A DNA stretch of 64,000 nucleotides from Pseudanabaena sp. (GTDB lineage: Bacteria; Cyanobacteriota; Cyanobacteriia; Pseudanabaenales; Pseudanabaenaceae), in assembly GCA_003249015.1 (NCBI GenBank), contig QBLS01000001.1, positions 186,001 to 250,000 on the forward strand. The letters run 5' to 3'. The notes below the pieces were generated by a model. That model saw only the letters and a list, made by a program, of their open reading frames with translations, was not told the DNA's origin and ran no database searches. Positions 42,577-52,049 of this stretch are shown one piece after another; positions within the stretch are counted from its first letter, which is position 1; each line of letters opens with the position of its first letter. The position numbers and the translations under genes are program-made.

Positions 42577-43434
42577 TTAAATTTTTCTAAGCCATAGACT
42601 TTGAGCGGTTCCATCACTAATATTTTCAAAGTGATTGTGAAATCCTTGATGAGTTTTTTGCAGAAAATGACCAGCCCAAAGGACTTCAAATGAGTCAGAA
42701 AAGTCAAGAATTGCTTGCACTAAATACTGTTCATTCCAATTACGCTTTTCATCTATAAAATGTTTAGGATACTCAAAGGGCAGAAAAATATCATGAATAT
42801 GTAAAATAATGCCACTAGGAAGAGATGGCAAAACATTCAAGAACAGAAATGTTACATCGTTGCCAGTCATAACTTTATGACTAGAATCAATAAATAGAAT
42901 ATCTCCTGAAGAAAGTTCTAAAAAGCTGTTAAATTCTAATCTTTCAACGGGTAATCTCAGTACCTTGTCGCATAGTACGTCAATCTCTGCGCGAGGTTGA
43001 GGATCTATCGACCATATTTGGGTACTTAGTTGATAATCTTTAATCGCTTGTCGAGTAATTTTAGTACTATTGCCACTACCAACTTCCATGAAAATATTAG
43101 GTTTGTAACTGCTGACTATGGCATATAAAACGTCAGCATCAGGAGAAGTGTAAAAATCATTTTTATATGTATAGCCCACATCGTTTAACTCTGATCTCTG
43201 CAACTTACTACGATTAAGTTTTGATTCAGCTAGAGATTGGAATATTGGTTCAGGATTGGATTTTAATATAGAACTTGGAACTGGAAATATAGCTTTCTCA
43301 AAGTGATCTGCATTGTATAAAGCATTTATTCTTTGTTCTTCTAATCTATCAATGGTTAAAGTTTCAACTTTTAAGTTGAGCTTATTCATTACATTACAAT
43401 TAATCCAATTTTTTAGAACAGTTGATATTGCCAT
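42577..43434 (-). CDS. Class I SAM-dependent methyltransferase (Methyltransf_24-like)
   Basis: About 285 aa from the ATG giving MAISTVLKN (an in-frame GTG lies 3 codons before). SAM motif IFMEVGSGNSTKITRQAI (about 120), WSIDPQPRAEIDVLCDKVL and DILFIDSSHKVMTGNDVTFLFLNVLP, where the DSSH motif marks this group, as in cephalosporin/TylF-like methyltransferases. Probably modifies a sugar in the same polysaccharide. Spacing is 27 bp to the GT2 gene transcribed before it. Confidence 0.8.
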   Translation of the reverse strand: MAISTVLKNWINCNVMNKLNLKVETLTIDRLEEQRINALYNADHFEKAIFPVPSSILKSNPEPIFQSLAESKLNRSKLQRSELNDVGYTYKNDFYTSPDADVLYAIVSSYKPNIFMEVGSGNSTKITRQAIKDYQLSTQIWSIDPQPRAEIDVLCDKVLRLPVERLEFNSFLELSSGDILFIDSSHKVMTGNDVTFLFLNVLPSLPSGIILHIHDIFLPFEYPKHFIDEKRNWNEQYLVQAILDFSDSFEVLWAGHFLQKTHQGFHNHFENISDGTAQSLWLRKI

Positions 43435-43470
43435 AACTAACACCTCAATTTTTAAAAGATTACTTGGACT

Positions 43471-44466
43471 TTACTCAGCTGATTTATTGAAACTCATTAT
43501 ATAACGGAATGTAGACATTATTTGCCAGTGGATACATCTTAATAAACTCATTTTACTCAATATATCTTTCTTGTTTAACGAAGCATCTATAAATCTTTGA
43601 TCTAGCTGCTTACAGAGTGTAAATTGATGAAAAAGATTCTTGTCAGCGTTTGCCTTAATTATTTTGTTTTTCCACCTATCCATAAAAAAATGTAAATTAA
43701 GAACTGGGACAAAAGCTCCTCCTAAAATGCTGTTTAATATAAGGTCAGAGACACTAACTTTAAGACCAAGCGATCGCAACTGCTTAAATTGGATCTTACG
43801 AATTGACTGGCATTGAATTTCACTTTTGACTTTACTTATTTGCAGTGGGTGTCTCCTGTAGCTAACTAATTTTTCTGGTAGGTTGACAATCTGTGTGTAT
43901 TTACTGATTTCAAGCCAAAATGCATAGTCTTCTGCGTGAGGATAATCTCTAGGGTATCTTAAGCTATGTTGACATACTATACTCATCCTCATCATTATTG
44001 TAGGATGACAAACTGCACATTCAAATAGCATGGCTACGCGGATATTTTCATTGTCATAGTAATTAATCCAAGACTTTTCATCATGTTCTTGATGCCATAA
44101 AAAGTCAGTTCCCAGACAACCTACTTCTATATTCTTTTCTAAGAAATCAACTTGTTTTTCTAGTCGTTCTGGTAAAGCTATATCGTCAGCGTCTATCCTA
44201 GCTAGATAATCACCCTTAGCAAGTTCTAAACCTAAATTGAGAGCAGCAATTATTCCTCCATTCTTTTCTAAGCAAACAAGTCTAATCCTCTCATCTGTAA
44301 ACCCCTGAATAATTTCTAAACTTTTGTCAGTAGAGCCGTCATTTATAATCAAGAATTCAAAGTTGTAGTATGTTTGATTTAAGATGCTTGTTATGGATTC
44401 TTCGAGAAATTGTTCAGCATTAAAAACTGGCATTAAGACGGTAACAAGTGGTTGATTCATAGACAT
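43471..44466 (-). CDS. GT2 family glycosyltransferase
   Basis: About 331 aa. VTVLMPVFNAEQFLEESITSILNQTYYNFEFLIINDGSTD, then LAKGDYLARIDADDIALPERLEKQ (DxD at DAD) and PRDYPHAEDYAFWLEIS, all classical GT2. I prefer ATG 44464-44466 or the next one two codons on; the frame continues upstream to overlap the previous gene by 23 bp. C-terminal part contains hydrophobic stretches but no clear membrane helix. Confidence 0.9.
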   Translation of the reverse strand: MSMNQPLVTVLMPVFNAEQFLEESITSILNQTYYNFEFLIINDGSTDKSLEIIQGFTDERIRLVCLEKNGGIIAALNLGLELAKGDYLARIDADDIALPERLEKQVDFLEKNIEVGCLGTDFLWHQEHDEKSWINYYDNENIRVAMLFECAVCHPTIMMRMSIVCQHSLRYPRDYPHAEDYAFWLEISKYTQIVNLPEKLVSYRRHPLQISKVKSEIQCQSIRKIQFKQLRSLGLKVSVSDLILNSILGGAFVPVLNLHFFMDRWKNKIIKANADKNLFHQFTLCKQLDQRFIDASLNKKDILSKMSLLRCIHWQIMSTFRYIMSFNKSAE

Positions 44467-44473
44467 TACAGCT

Positions 44474-45688
44474 CTATTTGTTTCCCTTAATCGCAATGCG
44501 AGATAATTCTTTTACTGTTGGGAAGAAGGATAGATTTTTTAGGGAGGACAACACACCTACTATACTTAGTCTGCCTTGATTTTGCATTGCTCGTAATTGG
44601 GATACTGCTCTTACTCTTGATGCGTTGTGACCATATAAACTGTTGAGATCTAGTTGCTCCAGAGTTTCTGCAAAATAAGTGAAAATATTTTTGTACATAC
44701 TTGGAACTTTAGTTAAAGCTCTAAATAAAAGAGAATCACTGACTATTAGGCGATCAAAAAATAATTCTGTAAGGTCGTCTTGATTATAAATCTTGTTAAT
44801 TAGGTATTTACCCTCAGCAGCCTTGCATTGTGCTCGCAGTACCTTTAAAGTTTTTGGAATTTCAAATGGTGACAACTCCTGATAGATGTCCAAAAGTACT
44901 GAAAATTCTTCAAGAGCAAATACGTCTTGAGAGCTACAGGTTTTAGATTGTGAGTGATAACGATAGGCTGCAACAGTATCAGATATTTTGACAACATCAT
45001 CAATGCTATTTCTCAAAAGAATGCGAAGCCATAAGTCAAGATCCATACATAGGTCTAAATCTTCTCTAACGCCATTACAAGCTTTGACTGCCGAAAGACT
45101 TAAGAGAGACCCAGGTTGATTAATTCCCATATTAAAAAATGGAAATTTAGTATTTTCAGGTATTGTAGCTGAATAAATGCCCATAACCTTTTCGTCTTGG
45201 ATATTTGCTGTGGCCCCTGTAATAATTTTCACGTTTGGATGCTCATTGCTTGCCTCGATCATTTTAGCGATCGCTCCAGGCATCAAATAATCATCACTAT
45301 TTATCCAGTTAAACCACTCACCATCACAGATCTCAAGTCCTTTGTTAATTGCATGAGACTGTCCGCGATCAGGTTCACTTACCCAATAGTCAATCCAACT
45401 AGAATATTTTTCAAGGATTTGGACTGTGTTATCTGTACTACCACCATCAATCACAATATATTGGAGATTAGGATAGTTTTGTAAAAGAACAGAACGAATT
45501 GTTTGTTCTATAAATTCGCCTTGGTTGAATGAAGGTGTAATAATTGAAACTTTTGGGAACTGTTTGTTATTGAAGAAAGATGTATAAACTTCAACGTTTA
45601 CTTCCTCACTACAAGCCCAGTTACTATTTTTGGAGTTGGGTTTTGGTAAACTCCCAAGGTTTATAGTCATAAAAGAATAGTCATGCAT
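44474..45688 (-). CDS. GT2 family glycosyltransferase with C-terminal extension
   Basis: About 404 aa from ATG 45686-45688 (a TTG lies two codons upstream). The GT2 domain (about 45-260) has VSIITPSFNQGEFIEQTIRSVLLQNYPNLQYIVIDGGSTDNTV, YWVSEPDRGQSHAINKGLEICDGEWFNWINSDDYLMPG (DDY at the metal site). A helical C-terminal extension of about 130 residues follows. It overlaps the open frame of the next GT2 gene; the two are tightly coupled. Confidence 0.88.
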   Translation of the reverse strand: MHDYSFMTINLGSLPKPNSKNSNWACSEEVNVEVYTSFFNNKQFPKVSIITPSFNQGEFIEQTIRSVLLQNYPNLQYIVIDGGSTDNTVQILEKYSSWIDYWVSEPDRGQSHAINKGLEICDGEWFNWINSDDYLMPGAIAKMIEASNEHPNVKIITGATANIQDEKVMGIYSATIPENTKFPFFNMGINQPGSLLSLSAVKACNGVREDLDLCMDLDLWLRILLRNSIDDVVKISDTVAAYRYHSQSKTCSSQDVFALEEFSVLLDIYQELSPFEIPKTLKVLRAQCKAAEGKYLINKIYNQDDLTELFFDRLIVSDSLLFRALTKVPSMYKNIFTYFAETLEQLDLNSLYGHNASRVRAVSQLRAMQNQGRLSIVGVLSSLKNLSFFPTVKELSRIAIKGNK

Positions 45689-45727
45689 TGTCAAACTTAG
45701 CTAAAGCGTGTTTCTAAATAGCTCAAA

Positions 45728-46591
45728 CTAAGTTTTCTTTGAAAGTACGTACGCTGTTTGATAACCGTAAGCAGAAGGGACAACTGCCCTTATGTCAAAG
45801 GATCTGGAAAGAATATGACTTAAATAACGATTCTTGTAAAAGACATTGGAGTCACTGTCTTGCCCACAGACTAGTATGTCTGGATTCTGTTTATGATTAG
45901 TTGACAGTAAAGATTTAGAAACTACCTTTGTAATAGGATGAAAAGGCTTATCGGAAAGGGTCTCCAAGGTCTGTTCATCATGAATAGTACAGAACAGAAT
46001 ACCCTCAGGCTTGAGCAATCTTTTAAGCTCTAATAGCCAAGTCTCTGCGAGATCATCAATATGGGTAAAAAGTGAACCGCAATAGATTAACCCAAAGTAA
46101 TTATCTGAGAAAGGTAAGTGAGGTATAGTGGTATTTACAGCAAAATTAAAAGGTGGCGAAATATTAGTTTTTAGCCAGTTGATGTGTGGAGCGCTTATGT
46201 CCATCCCCCAGATCTCACATTGAGAAGCAAAAGCATTTAAGTGTCTGATCATACGTCCACCGCCGCAACCTAAATCCAATATGGGTTCTTTATTGTCATT
46301 TATTGCAAAACCGACATCAGACAAAATATTGAGCATTTTATCAATATCTTGCTTGCCCGAATCTACATACTCATCGGGGGTTGAACCATAGCCTAGCCAC
46401 AGCTCTTGTGGCGGAACTGGCAATAATGAATCAGTGTTAGGTGGGTTATAGATTAGTGAATAAGTTGAAGACCCATTGGATGATGGGAGATACTTAATGT
46501 AGCGGATAGGATTAGCACCATAGGGAGCTAATGAAGACGCAAATCTGAGAGCCTGACGAATAATAGGTAATTTCTTGATCGTTTTGATCAT
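45728..46591 (-). CDS. Class I SAM-dependent methyltransferase
   Basis: About 287 aa from ATG 46589-46591. Motif I ILDLGCGGGRMIRHLNAFA (about 105), CEIWGMDISAPHINWL, and YFGLIYCGSLFTHIDDLAETWLLELKRLLKPEGIL, a standard Methyltransf_11/25 layout. The N-terminal 100 residues carry SNGSSTYSLIYNPPN and ELWLGYGSTPDEYVDSG, which recur in methyltransferases of glycan clusters. Acceptor unknown. Confidence 0.85.
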   Translation of the reverse strand: MIKTIKKLPIIRQALRFASSLAPYGANPIRYIKYLPSSNGSSTYSLIYNPPNTDSLLPVPPQELWLGYGSTPDEYVDSGKQDIDKMLNILSDVGFAINDNKEPILDLGCGGGRMIRHLNAFASQCEIWGMDISAPHINWLKTNISPPFNFAVNTTIPHLPFSDNYFGLIYCGSLFTHIDDLAETWLLELKRLLKPEGILFCTIHDEQTLETLSDKPFHPITKVVSKSLLSTNHKQNPDILVCGQDSDSNVFYKNRYLSHILSRSFDIRAVVPSAYGYQTAYVLSKKT

Positions 46592-46630
46592 TGCCAATAA
46601 TGCCCCTTCAGGAATAAATTGATATGGATC

Positions 46631-47872
46631 TCAGACAATAGAATCATAGAGCTTTAAGTGTTGTTTTGCACAATTTCTTAAAGAATGATTGGCATAAATA
46701 TGCTTTAGATTTGCTTCTGATACCAATTGATTACTATTAGTTGCAATTTCTAGTAGATTAGCAAGCTCTCTAATGTTTACGGTTGTGTAAAGTAGACTGC
46801 TCTCAGTAGAACTACAAACATTGATCGCTTCAGGAATGCCTCCGACATTTGCGCCAATTACAACTGTGCCACAGGCGATCGCCTCTAAAGCAGTCTGACC
46901 AAATGCTTCAGCACGAGATGGGATGACAAATATGTCCATCGCCGAGTAGGCGGCAGCTTGGGTGACTTCACTATTTAAAAAGCCAAGATGTACCCAATGC
47001 ATAGAAACTTTATTTCTTAATTCAACACTAGGCTCTCTACCAAAGCTAAGCAGAGTTATATTTTCGCGCACAGTATCTGGAAGTAAGGCGATCGCCTCTA
47101 CTAGGTCACTGAAGCCTTTTCTGGAATTATTAAGATTTTCACAGGCAAATCCAATTACTTTTCGGTTTGGGGCAATCCCGAATGTTTGCTTTGCTGCAAC
47201 TTTAGGGCGTGGGCTAAATATACTGGTATCCAATGGATAGTAGATAGTTTTGAAAGGAGTATCTACAGGGAAAAAGTCACTTTCTTTAGCCGCTCTTTCG
47301 TTCCACTTGCTATTGGCAATAACCGCAATTTTAAGATCTGATAGAGATAATTTTTTAATTTGTTTAACTTGATTTTCTATAGCTGCCAAGTGCGGATTGT
47401 TGTCTAAGTCCAGAGAATAGTGAAATCCACCAAGATAATGTTGTTGATCGTGCAGTGTAAAAACAATTGGTTTATTTATCGATTTAAAAAACCGTTGCCA
47501 ATCCAAAACTCCTGCAACCCAGTGAATATTAACTATGTCTGCTTCTTGAATCCAAGGATGATTCTCTGGACAATAATCGCTGAAGGGCAGAGAAAATAAC
47601 TCATACTGAGGTTCATTTTTAAGTTGACGATCTAGTTCTTTAATCTTCTGGCGCATTTTTAGTTCTTCACTGAGATGCAACCCAAAGCGATCGCCAAAGC
47701 GCCTGAAAATAGGTTTAGTTTTTTTTAAGATTCGCTGAATATTACTATCATCAGAAATATCTCTGGCTATCACCCGTGAGTTAATACCCATAGATATAAG
47801 CGATCGATGGTAGCGCATCATTCCTATACCTGCACCGCCAAAAATTGAACTAGCGATATGTAATATTTTCAT
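46631..47872 (-). CDS. GT4 family glycosyltransferase
   Basis: 413 aa. The N-terminus MKILHIASSIFGGAGIGMMRYHRSLISMGI has the GGAG acceptor-domain motif; the donor domain has IGFACENLNNSRKGFSDLVEAI and MDIFVIPSRAEAFGQTALEAIACGTVVIGANVGGIPEAI, the canonical E-x7-E. Typical of enzymes in exopolysaccharide and O-antigen synthesis. Next gene upstream ends 9 bp away, suggesting one transcript. Confidence 0.92.
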   Translation of the reverse strand: MKILHIASSIFGGAGIGMMRYHRSLISMGINSRVIARDISDDSNIQRILKKTKPIFRRFGDRFGLHLSEELKMRQKIKELDRQLKNEPQYELFSLPFSDYCPENHPWIQEADIVNIHWVAGVLDWQRFFKSINKPIVFTLHDQQHYLGGFHYSLDLDNNPHLAAIENQVKQIKKLSLSDLKIAVIANSKWNERAAKESDFFPVDTPFKTIYYPLDTSIFSPRPKVAAKQTFGIAPNRKVIGFACENLNNSRKGFSDLVEAIALLPDTVRENITLLSFGREPSVELRNKVSMHWVHLGFLNSEVTQAAAYSAMDIFVIPSRAEAFGQTALEAIACGTVVIGANVGGIPEAINVCSSTESSLLYTTVNIRELANLLEIATNSNQLVSEANLKHIYANHSLRNCAKQHLKLYDSIV

Positions 47873-47881
47873 TTAGCTGCC

Positions 47882-48724
47882 TTATGGTTTGATAGCTTCC
47901 ATGTACAGCGATTGGGGCTTATAAACACTACCATCTAACTCTGTATCAAGATTAAATTTCTGCCAATTAGGAACATAGCTGTCACAAGCATTTCTACTTG
48001 CAATTTCAGCAAAACCCACCTTGCTAAGCAAGTTTGATAAAGAAATTTTATCGTACATCCATTGATGCATTTCCCCACTTTCACAAAAACGACCAACTTG
48101 TAATTTAGGATACTCTTTACCAAGTATCAGCTTTAAAATTGTCTCCTTTCTATATTTTGAATTTTTTATAAACAAGTAAGCCTTATCTATAAAGTTGTAT
48201 GTATTTTTATCAGTCTTAAGGCTATTATGAAATTCATTTTTTATAAGAGATTTCATTATATTTGTTATTTCTGATCCCATCCTTTCAGCTATAAACTCTC
48301 TGTTGTTAATCTCTTTACTCAAAACATATCTGATCATTTCGCCGCCTTGTGACCGTCTAACCATCTGATCTAGCAATTCAATTGTCATCCATTCATGGTT
48401 AGATTTAGCATTGCTTCCGTCAGTGCCTACCTTTTCTAAAGCCCATAAGTAGTTTCTGGTAATATCTTCTAAATCAGGAACAACTACTCTAATTATGCCT
48501 CCAGTGCGAAGAACACGATAGCATTCCTCTATAAAAAACTGTGCCTTGTCACGAGAAAAGTGTTCTAAAACATGAGAATGATATACCACATCAAACATAT
48601 TGTCTTCTGATGGTATTCCATCTTCTAGATTGTGAGAAATAACAAACTTAGAGTGTGCTGTAAAGTCTATATTTTCCCATTCAGTGTCATATCTACTTCC
48701 ACATCCAAGATTTAAGTAGCGCAT
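47882..48724 (-). CDS. Class I SAM-dependent methyltransferase
   Basis: 280 aa. It begins directly with motif I, MRYLNLGCGSRYDTEWENID, usual for this subgroup (the family starts with YLNLGCG). Then MFDVVYHSHVLEHFSRDKAQFFIEECYRVLRTGGIIRVVVPDLE. The C-terminal part (about 150-280) is unrelated to the core fold and probably binds the acceptor. Likely methylates a glycan or carboxyl group in the cluster product. Confidence 0.85.
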   Translation of the reverse strand: MRYLNLGCGSRYDTEWENIDFTAHSKFVISHNLEDGIPSEDNMFDVVYHSHVLEHFSRDKAQFFIEECYRVLRTGGIIRVVVPDLEDITRNYLWALEKVGTDGSNAKSNHEWMTIELLDQMVRRSQGGEMIRYVLSKEINNREFIAERMGSEITNIMKSLIKNEFHNSLKTDKNTYNFIDKAYLFIKNSKYRKETILKLILGKEYPKLQVGRFCESGEMHQWMYDKISLSNLLSKVGFAEIASRNACDSYVPNWQKFNLDTELDGSVYKPQSLYMEAIKP

Positions 48725-48781
48725 ACAATACTATTTCCCTTTAATATATTTTTACAAACATACAGATCCAATTTAGTTGAC

Positions 48782-49369
48782 TTAAATCCATGTCCACAAC
48801 TTATCACTTCTTGAAATAGATCGAATAACTTTAGCTGGCACGCCAACAGCAATACTGCCAGATGGTATGTGGGAGCGCACCAGAGAGCAAGCTCCTATCA
48901 CAACATCGTCACCAATTGAAGCACCTGCAACAATTGTAACATTTGCTCCACACCAGACTCGATGTCCAATTTTTATCCCAGGAAGAATAGGTTCCATTGT
49001 CTCTGGATCATGGGTTCCGCTATTTATTTGTAATCCAGTCGCTGCAATAAAGTCATCTCCAATTTGAATAGGGCTATGATCCATAATTCTTGCAAACTCT
49101 CCCAAAGAACATCGATTGCCAAGAATCAGGTTTTTACCATTAGAAATCCAGAAACCATAACCAATATAAAACTTTTCCCCATGTATAACTTGTAGGCTGT
49201 TTAGCTGTAGAGTTCGCCAAAGAGCTTTTTCACCTGGCTTAACCACAATTGCCTCGTTTTCAGCTAAAGCAAATAGTATTTTTTTATTTAATTTATAGAA
49301 GAAACTTTTGATAAGTTCAAGATAATATCTAAGTGTTACTTTTAGATATGAATATATTGCTATGACCAT
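48782..49369 (-). CDS. Left-handed beta-helix acetyltransferase
   Basis: About 195 aa. I take ATG 49367-49369, which overlaps the Wzt stop by 10 bp; an in-frame TTG lies 11 codons upstream. Hexapeptide repeats: GNRCSLGEFARIMDHSPIQIGDDFIAATGLQIN, IGHRVWCGANVTIVAGASIGDDVVIGACSLVRSHIPSGSIAVGVPAKVIR. This is the galactoside/maltose O-acetyltransferase type; it would acetylate a sugar using acetyl-CoA. The N-terminal hydrophobic stretch is longer than usual. Confidence 0.88.
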   Translation of the reverse strand: MVIAIYSYLKVTLRYYLELIKSFFYKLNKKILFALAENEAIVVKPGEKALWRTLQLNSLQVIHGEKFYIGYGFWISNGKNLILGNRCSLGEFARIMDHSPIQIGDDFIAATGLQINSGTHDPETMEPILPGIKIGHRVWCGANVTIVAGASIGDDVVIGACSLVRSHIPSGSIAVGVPAKVIRSISRSDKLWTWI

Positions 49370-50610
49370 TGTACTAAATTTGGAGAAATAATTCCTTTCC
49401 AATCACTTGGTGATGTCGAAGGAACGAATACTTTTGGAGCAACTATCTCAAAACTTACGCTTTCGACAGTATCATAAATGCAAACGTTTCTAACTCCAAG
49501 AACAAATTTACATTTGTATATACCTACGTTGAGTAGACCATTAGGTATTGCTATTTTCTTGGTTACTACGTTTAAACAATCTAAGTTTTCTTCTTTTGCT
49601 ATATTGAATTCACTTGATGAATGAATAGCTTCAACATCTTCACTATTATATATATGTAAACTGATGACAAGGTTTTTAATATTTTGGTGAAAATAACTTA
49701 ATAAGATAAATATTGATTCATCATTAGTAAAACTACCGCTTTGATCAGGATTAACAATGCTAATTTCTACAAAATGTGGAGATTCTTTATGAGTATTTTC
49801 GTAATGGTATGAGGTTGACTGATTGGTGTAGGACTTACTATTGTAAATATCTATTACTTGATCAATCCTACTTAAAGTATTCAATTTACCACTATCAAGA
49901 TAAATTCCTGTTAGACAGAGGTTCCTAATTGCTGCCATATTGTGGCTTACAAACAAAACTGTGCGCCCCTCTCTACCAACATCCTCCATCTTACCCAAAC
50001 ACTTCTTTTGGAACTGGGCATCCCCAACTGCTAGCACCTCATCCACAATCAAAATTTCTGGTTCTAAATGAGCCGCTACTGCAAAAGCTAAACGCACATA
50101 CATTCCCGATGAGTAGCGCTTTACGGGTGTATCTAAAAATTTCTCGACCTCAGCAAAGGCGACTATTTCATCAAATTTTTTCTTAATCTCGATCCGATCC
50201 ATGCCCAGAATTGCACCGTTGAGATAGACGTTTTCGCGCCCTGTTAGTTCAGGATGGAAACCTGTGCCGACTTCTAGCAGACTGGCAACTCTGCCTTTAA
50301 TTGAAATTTTGCCTGATGTCGGCTCAGTGATGCGGCTAAGGATTTTTAATAGAGTGGATTTGCCTGCGCCGTTGCGACCGATGATGCCAACGCGATCGCC
50401 TTGTTTAATTTCAAATGAAACATCCTTGAGAGCCCAAAAATCTTCTGCAATATCTTCTAAATCTTTGTCTCGCTTACCTATCAGCCCCTGAGTAAAGTTT
50501 TTTACCCCATTAGCTACAACATCACGTAAGGCTGTGTAGCGTTCTTGCTGTTGATGCCCAATAATGTATTTTTTGCTCAGGTTTTCGACCCGAATCACCG
50601 CATCAGACAT
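49360..50610 (-). CDS. Wzt-type polysaccharide ABC transporter ATPase
   Basis: 416 aa. ABC domain (about 1-245): Walker A GRNGAGKST, signature YSSGMYVRLAFAVA, Walker B ILIVDEVLAVGD. The C-terminal domain (about 260-410) is beta-rich, as in Wzt, where it recognises the modified end of the O-polysaccharide. In Wzt systems the partner permease Wzm is normally adjacent; here the next gene upstream (50867, plus strand) is DUF29 and no permease lies within the cluster. It is first in the minus-strand glycan operon. Confidence 0.88.
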   Translation of the reverse strand: MSDAVIRVENLSKKYIIGHQQQERYTALRDVVANGVKNFTQGLIGKRDKDLEDIAEDFWALKDVSFEIKQGDRVGIIGRNGAGKSTLLKILSRITEPTSGKISIKGRVASLLEVGTGFHPELTGRENVYLNGAILGMDRIEIKKKFDEIVAFAEVEKFLDTPVKRYSSGMYVRLAFAVAAHLEPEILIVDEVLAVGDAQFQKKCLGKMEDVGREGRTVLFVSHNMAAIRNLCLTGIYLDSGKLNTLSRIDQVIDIYNSKSYTNQSTSYHYENTHKESPHFVEISIVNPDQSGSFTNDESIFILLSYFHQNIKNLVISLHIYNSEDVEAIHSSSEFNIAKEENLDCLNVVTKKIAIPNGLLNVGIYKCKFVLGVRNVCIYDTVESVSFEIVAPKVFVPSTSPSDWKGIISPNLVQWS

Positions 50611-50866
50611 TCTTAAGTCCTATTAGATTTTTTCGATAGTATTTGCAAGAATCTTGGATAACCATAGCAGAAGATCGTATTTATTTGTACCTACATAGTT
50701 GTATGATTTTGCTCCTAAATTTATAGCGCGATCGCTAAAGATGATATTTTTAAGCTAAAAGCTAAGTGATGATATGGCGCTCTACGTCTAGGGTTAAAAA
50801 AAGAGGGTATGCTAGCATCTAGATATTGATACCAATGGACAAAGTAAAATTTGTTGGCAGCAAATC

Positions 50867-51316
50867 ATGAGTACCATAAGAACTCTTTACGAAACAGACT
50901 TTAATCTTTGGCTAGAGGAAACTGTTAACTTATTAAGACAAGGAGGTTTTAATCAGTTGGATGTTGAAAACCTTGCTGAAGAAATTGAGGATATGGGTAA
51001 TAGTCGTAAGGATGCTTTAGAGAGTAATCTGATCAGAGTTTTGCAGCACTTACTTAAATGGAAATATCAGCCGCAAAAGCGTTCTAACAGTTGGAAAGCA
51101 TCAATTACTGAACATTCTTTACGTCTAAATAAATCTTTCAAAAAAAGCCCTAGTCTCAAGAGGTTCTTCGATGATGTGTTTGAGGAGTGCTACAGCGATG
51201 CTAGGTTGATTGCCTCCCAAGAAACAGGGCTAGATATGGCTATTTTTCCTGAACATTGTCCTTTTACTAAAGACAATGTTTTGAATCCTCAGTACTTACC
51301 ACAGGAGGACTGCTAA
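50867..51316 (+). CDS. DUF29 family protein
   Basis: 149 aa. The DUF29 pattern is clear: YETDFNLWLEETVNLLRQGGFNQLDVENLAEEIEDMGNSRKDALESNLIRVLQHLLKWKYQP. All helical. DUF29 proteins are abundant in cyanobacteria and often lie near mobile or toxin-like genes; no function is established. It separates the glycan cluster from the following genes. Confidence 0.9.
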   Translation: MSTIRTLYETDFNLWLEETVNLLRQGGFNQLDVENLAEEIEDMGNSRKDALESNLIRVLQHLLKWKYQPQKRSNSWKASITEHSLRLNKSFKKSPSLKRFFDDVFEECYSDARLIASQETGLDMAIFPEHCPFTKDNVLNPQYLPQEDC

Positions 51317-51372
51317 ACAATTAATGCTGTAGCAAACCTACCGCAGCAACAATTTAAGAATTGCAATTTGCG

Positions 51373-51437
51373 CCCCGCCTAGCCCCCACTTCTGGGGGGA
51401 ACCATATTTAAGTTCCCCAGAAGTGGGGGGGTAGGGG
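51373..51437. repeat. C-rich inverted repeat of the CCCCTAGCCCCC type
   Basis: CCCACTTCTGGGG...CCCCAGAAGTGGG, loop AACCATATTTAAGTT, with flanking GCCTAGCC and GTAGGGG. Common cyanobacterial intergenic repeat; lies between convergent genes. Confidence 0.8.
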
Positions 51438-51494
51438 ACTAGACATCTAGGATTTAAACGAAATTCTAAATGTTATTTAATTCTTAAATGGGTT

Positions 51495-52049
51495 CTAAAT
51501 TGCAGGATTATTATGAGACTTGACTAGCTTTAACATTGAGTTGCGGAGATGGCTGATGGTGTGACGGTCTTCTTCGACGGAGGAGTAAGTTGCATTTTCA
51601 GCAACATCTTGAGGCTCAGATGGCTGATTTTGAGATTTTTGGGCTAGGCGATCGCATAGATTATCAATTTGCGAGACCAAGGTGATCGGCACATGGGGTG
51701 CAACTGAGTCTAGATTTGGATGATTGGGCAAATCGTCACAGGGGCAACATACTGGCACTCTTGGTCCCATATCAATCGATGGCACTAGTAAGTTACAGCG
51801 GGCACAGGCAATAATTTCCCACTTATTGCTCAGTAATTCACCGATGGACTGATCAGTACCGCTCAGATACGCTTCTTTGGCTTTGGTGGTGCTAATTTCA
51901 TCCCAAAGTTGATTAAATAAAGGTGAATACCTCTCACCTTGGATGATTTTGTAGATATGTACCTCTTCCCCTTGTGGCGAGAGTCTAACTGTTTTGCCCA
52001 TTTGCATCCATTGGGCAAGGTAGTTTTTGACTAAGGTTCGTGATGCCAT
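51495..52049 (-). CDS. Unknown protein with zinc-ribbon-like cysteines
   Basis: 184 aa. The central part has IIACARCNLLVPSIDMGPRVPVCCPCDD: C-x2-C, then CCPC, which may bind zinc. The N-terminal half (LVKNYLAQWMQMGKTVRL) and the C-terminal part (helical, LVSQIDNLCDRLAQKSQ) are conserved in cyanobacteria as far as I recall, but I cannot name the family. Soluble. Function unknown. It is divergent from the DevA-type gene, separated by about 300 bp that contain the hairpin 52270-52312. Confidence 0.7.
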   Translation of the reverse strand: MASRTLVKNYLAQWMQMGKTVRLSPQGEEVHIYKIIQGERYSPLFNQLWDEISTTKAKEAYLSGTDQSIGELLSNKWEIIACARCNLLVPSIDMGPRVPVCCPCDDLPNHPNLDSVAPHVPITLVSQIDNLCDRLAQKSQNQPSEPQDVAENATYSSVEEDRHTISHLRNSMLKLVKSHNNPAI

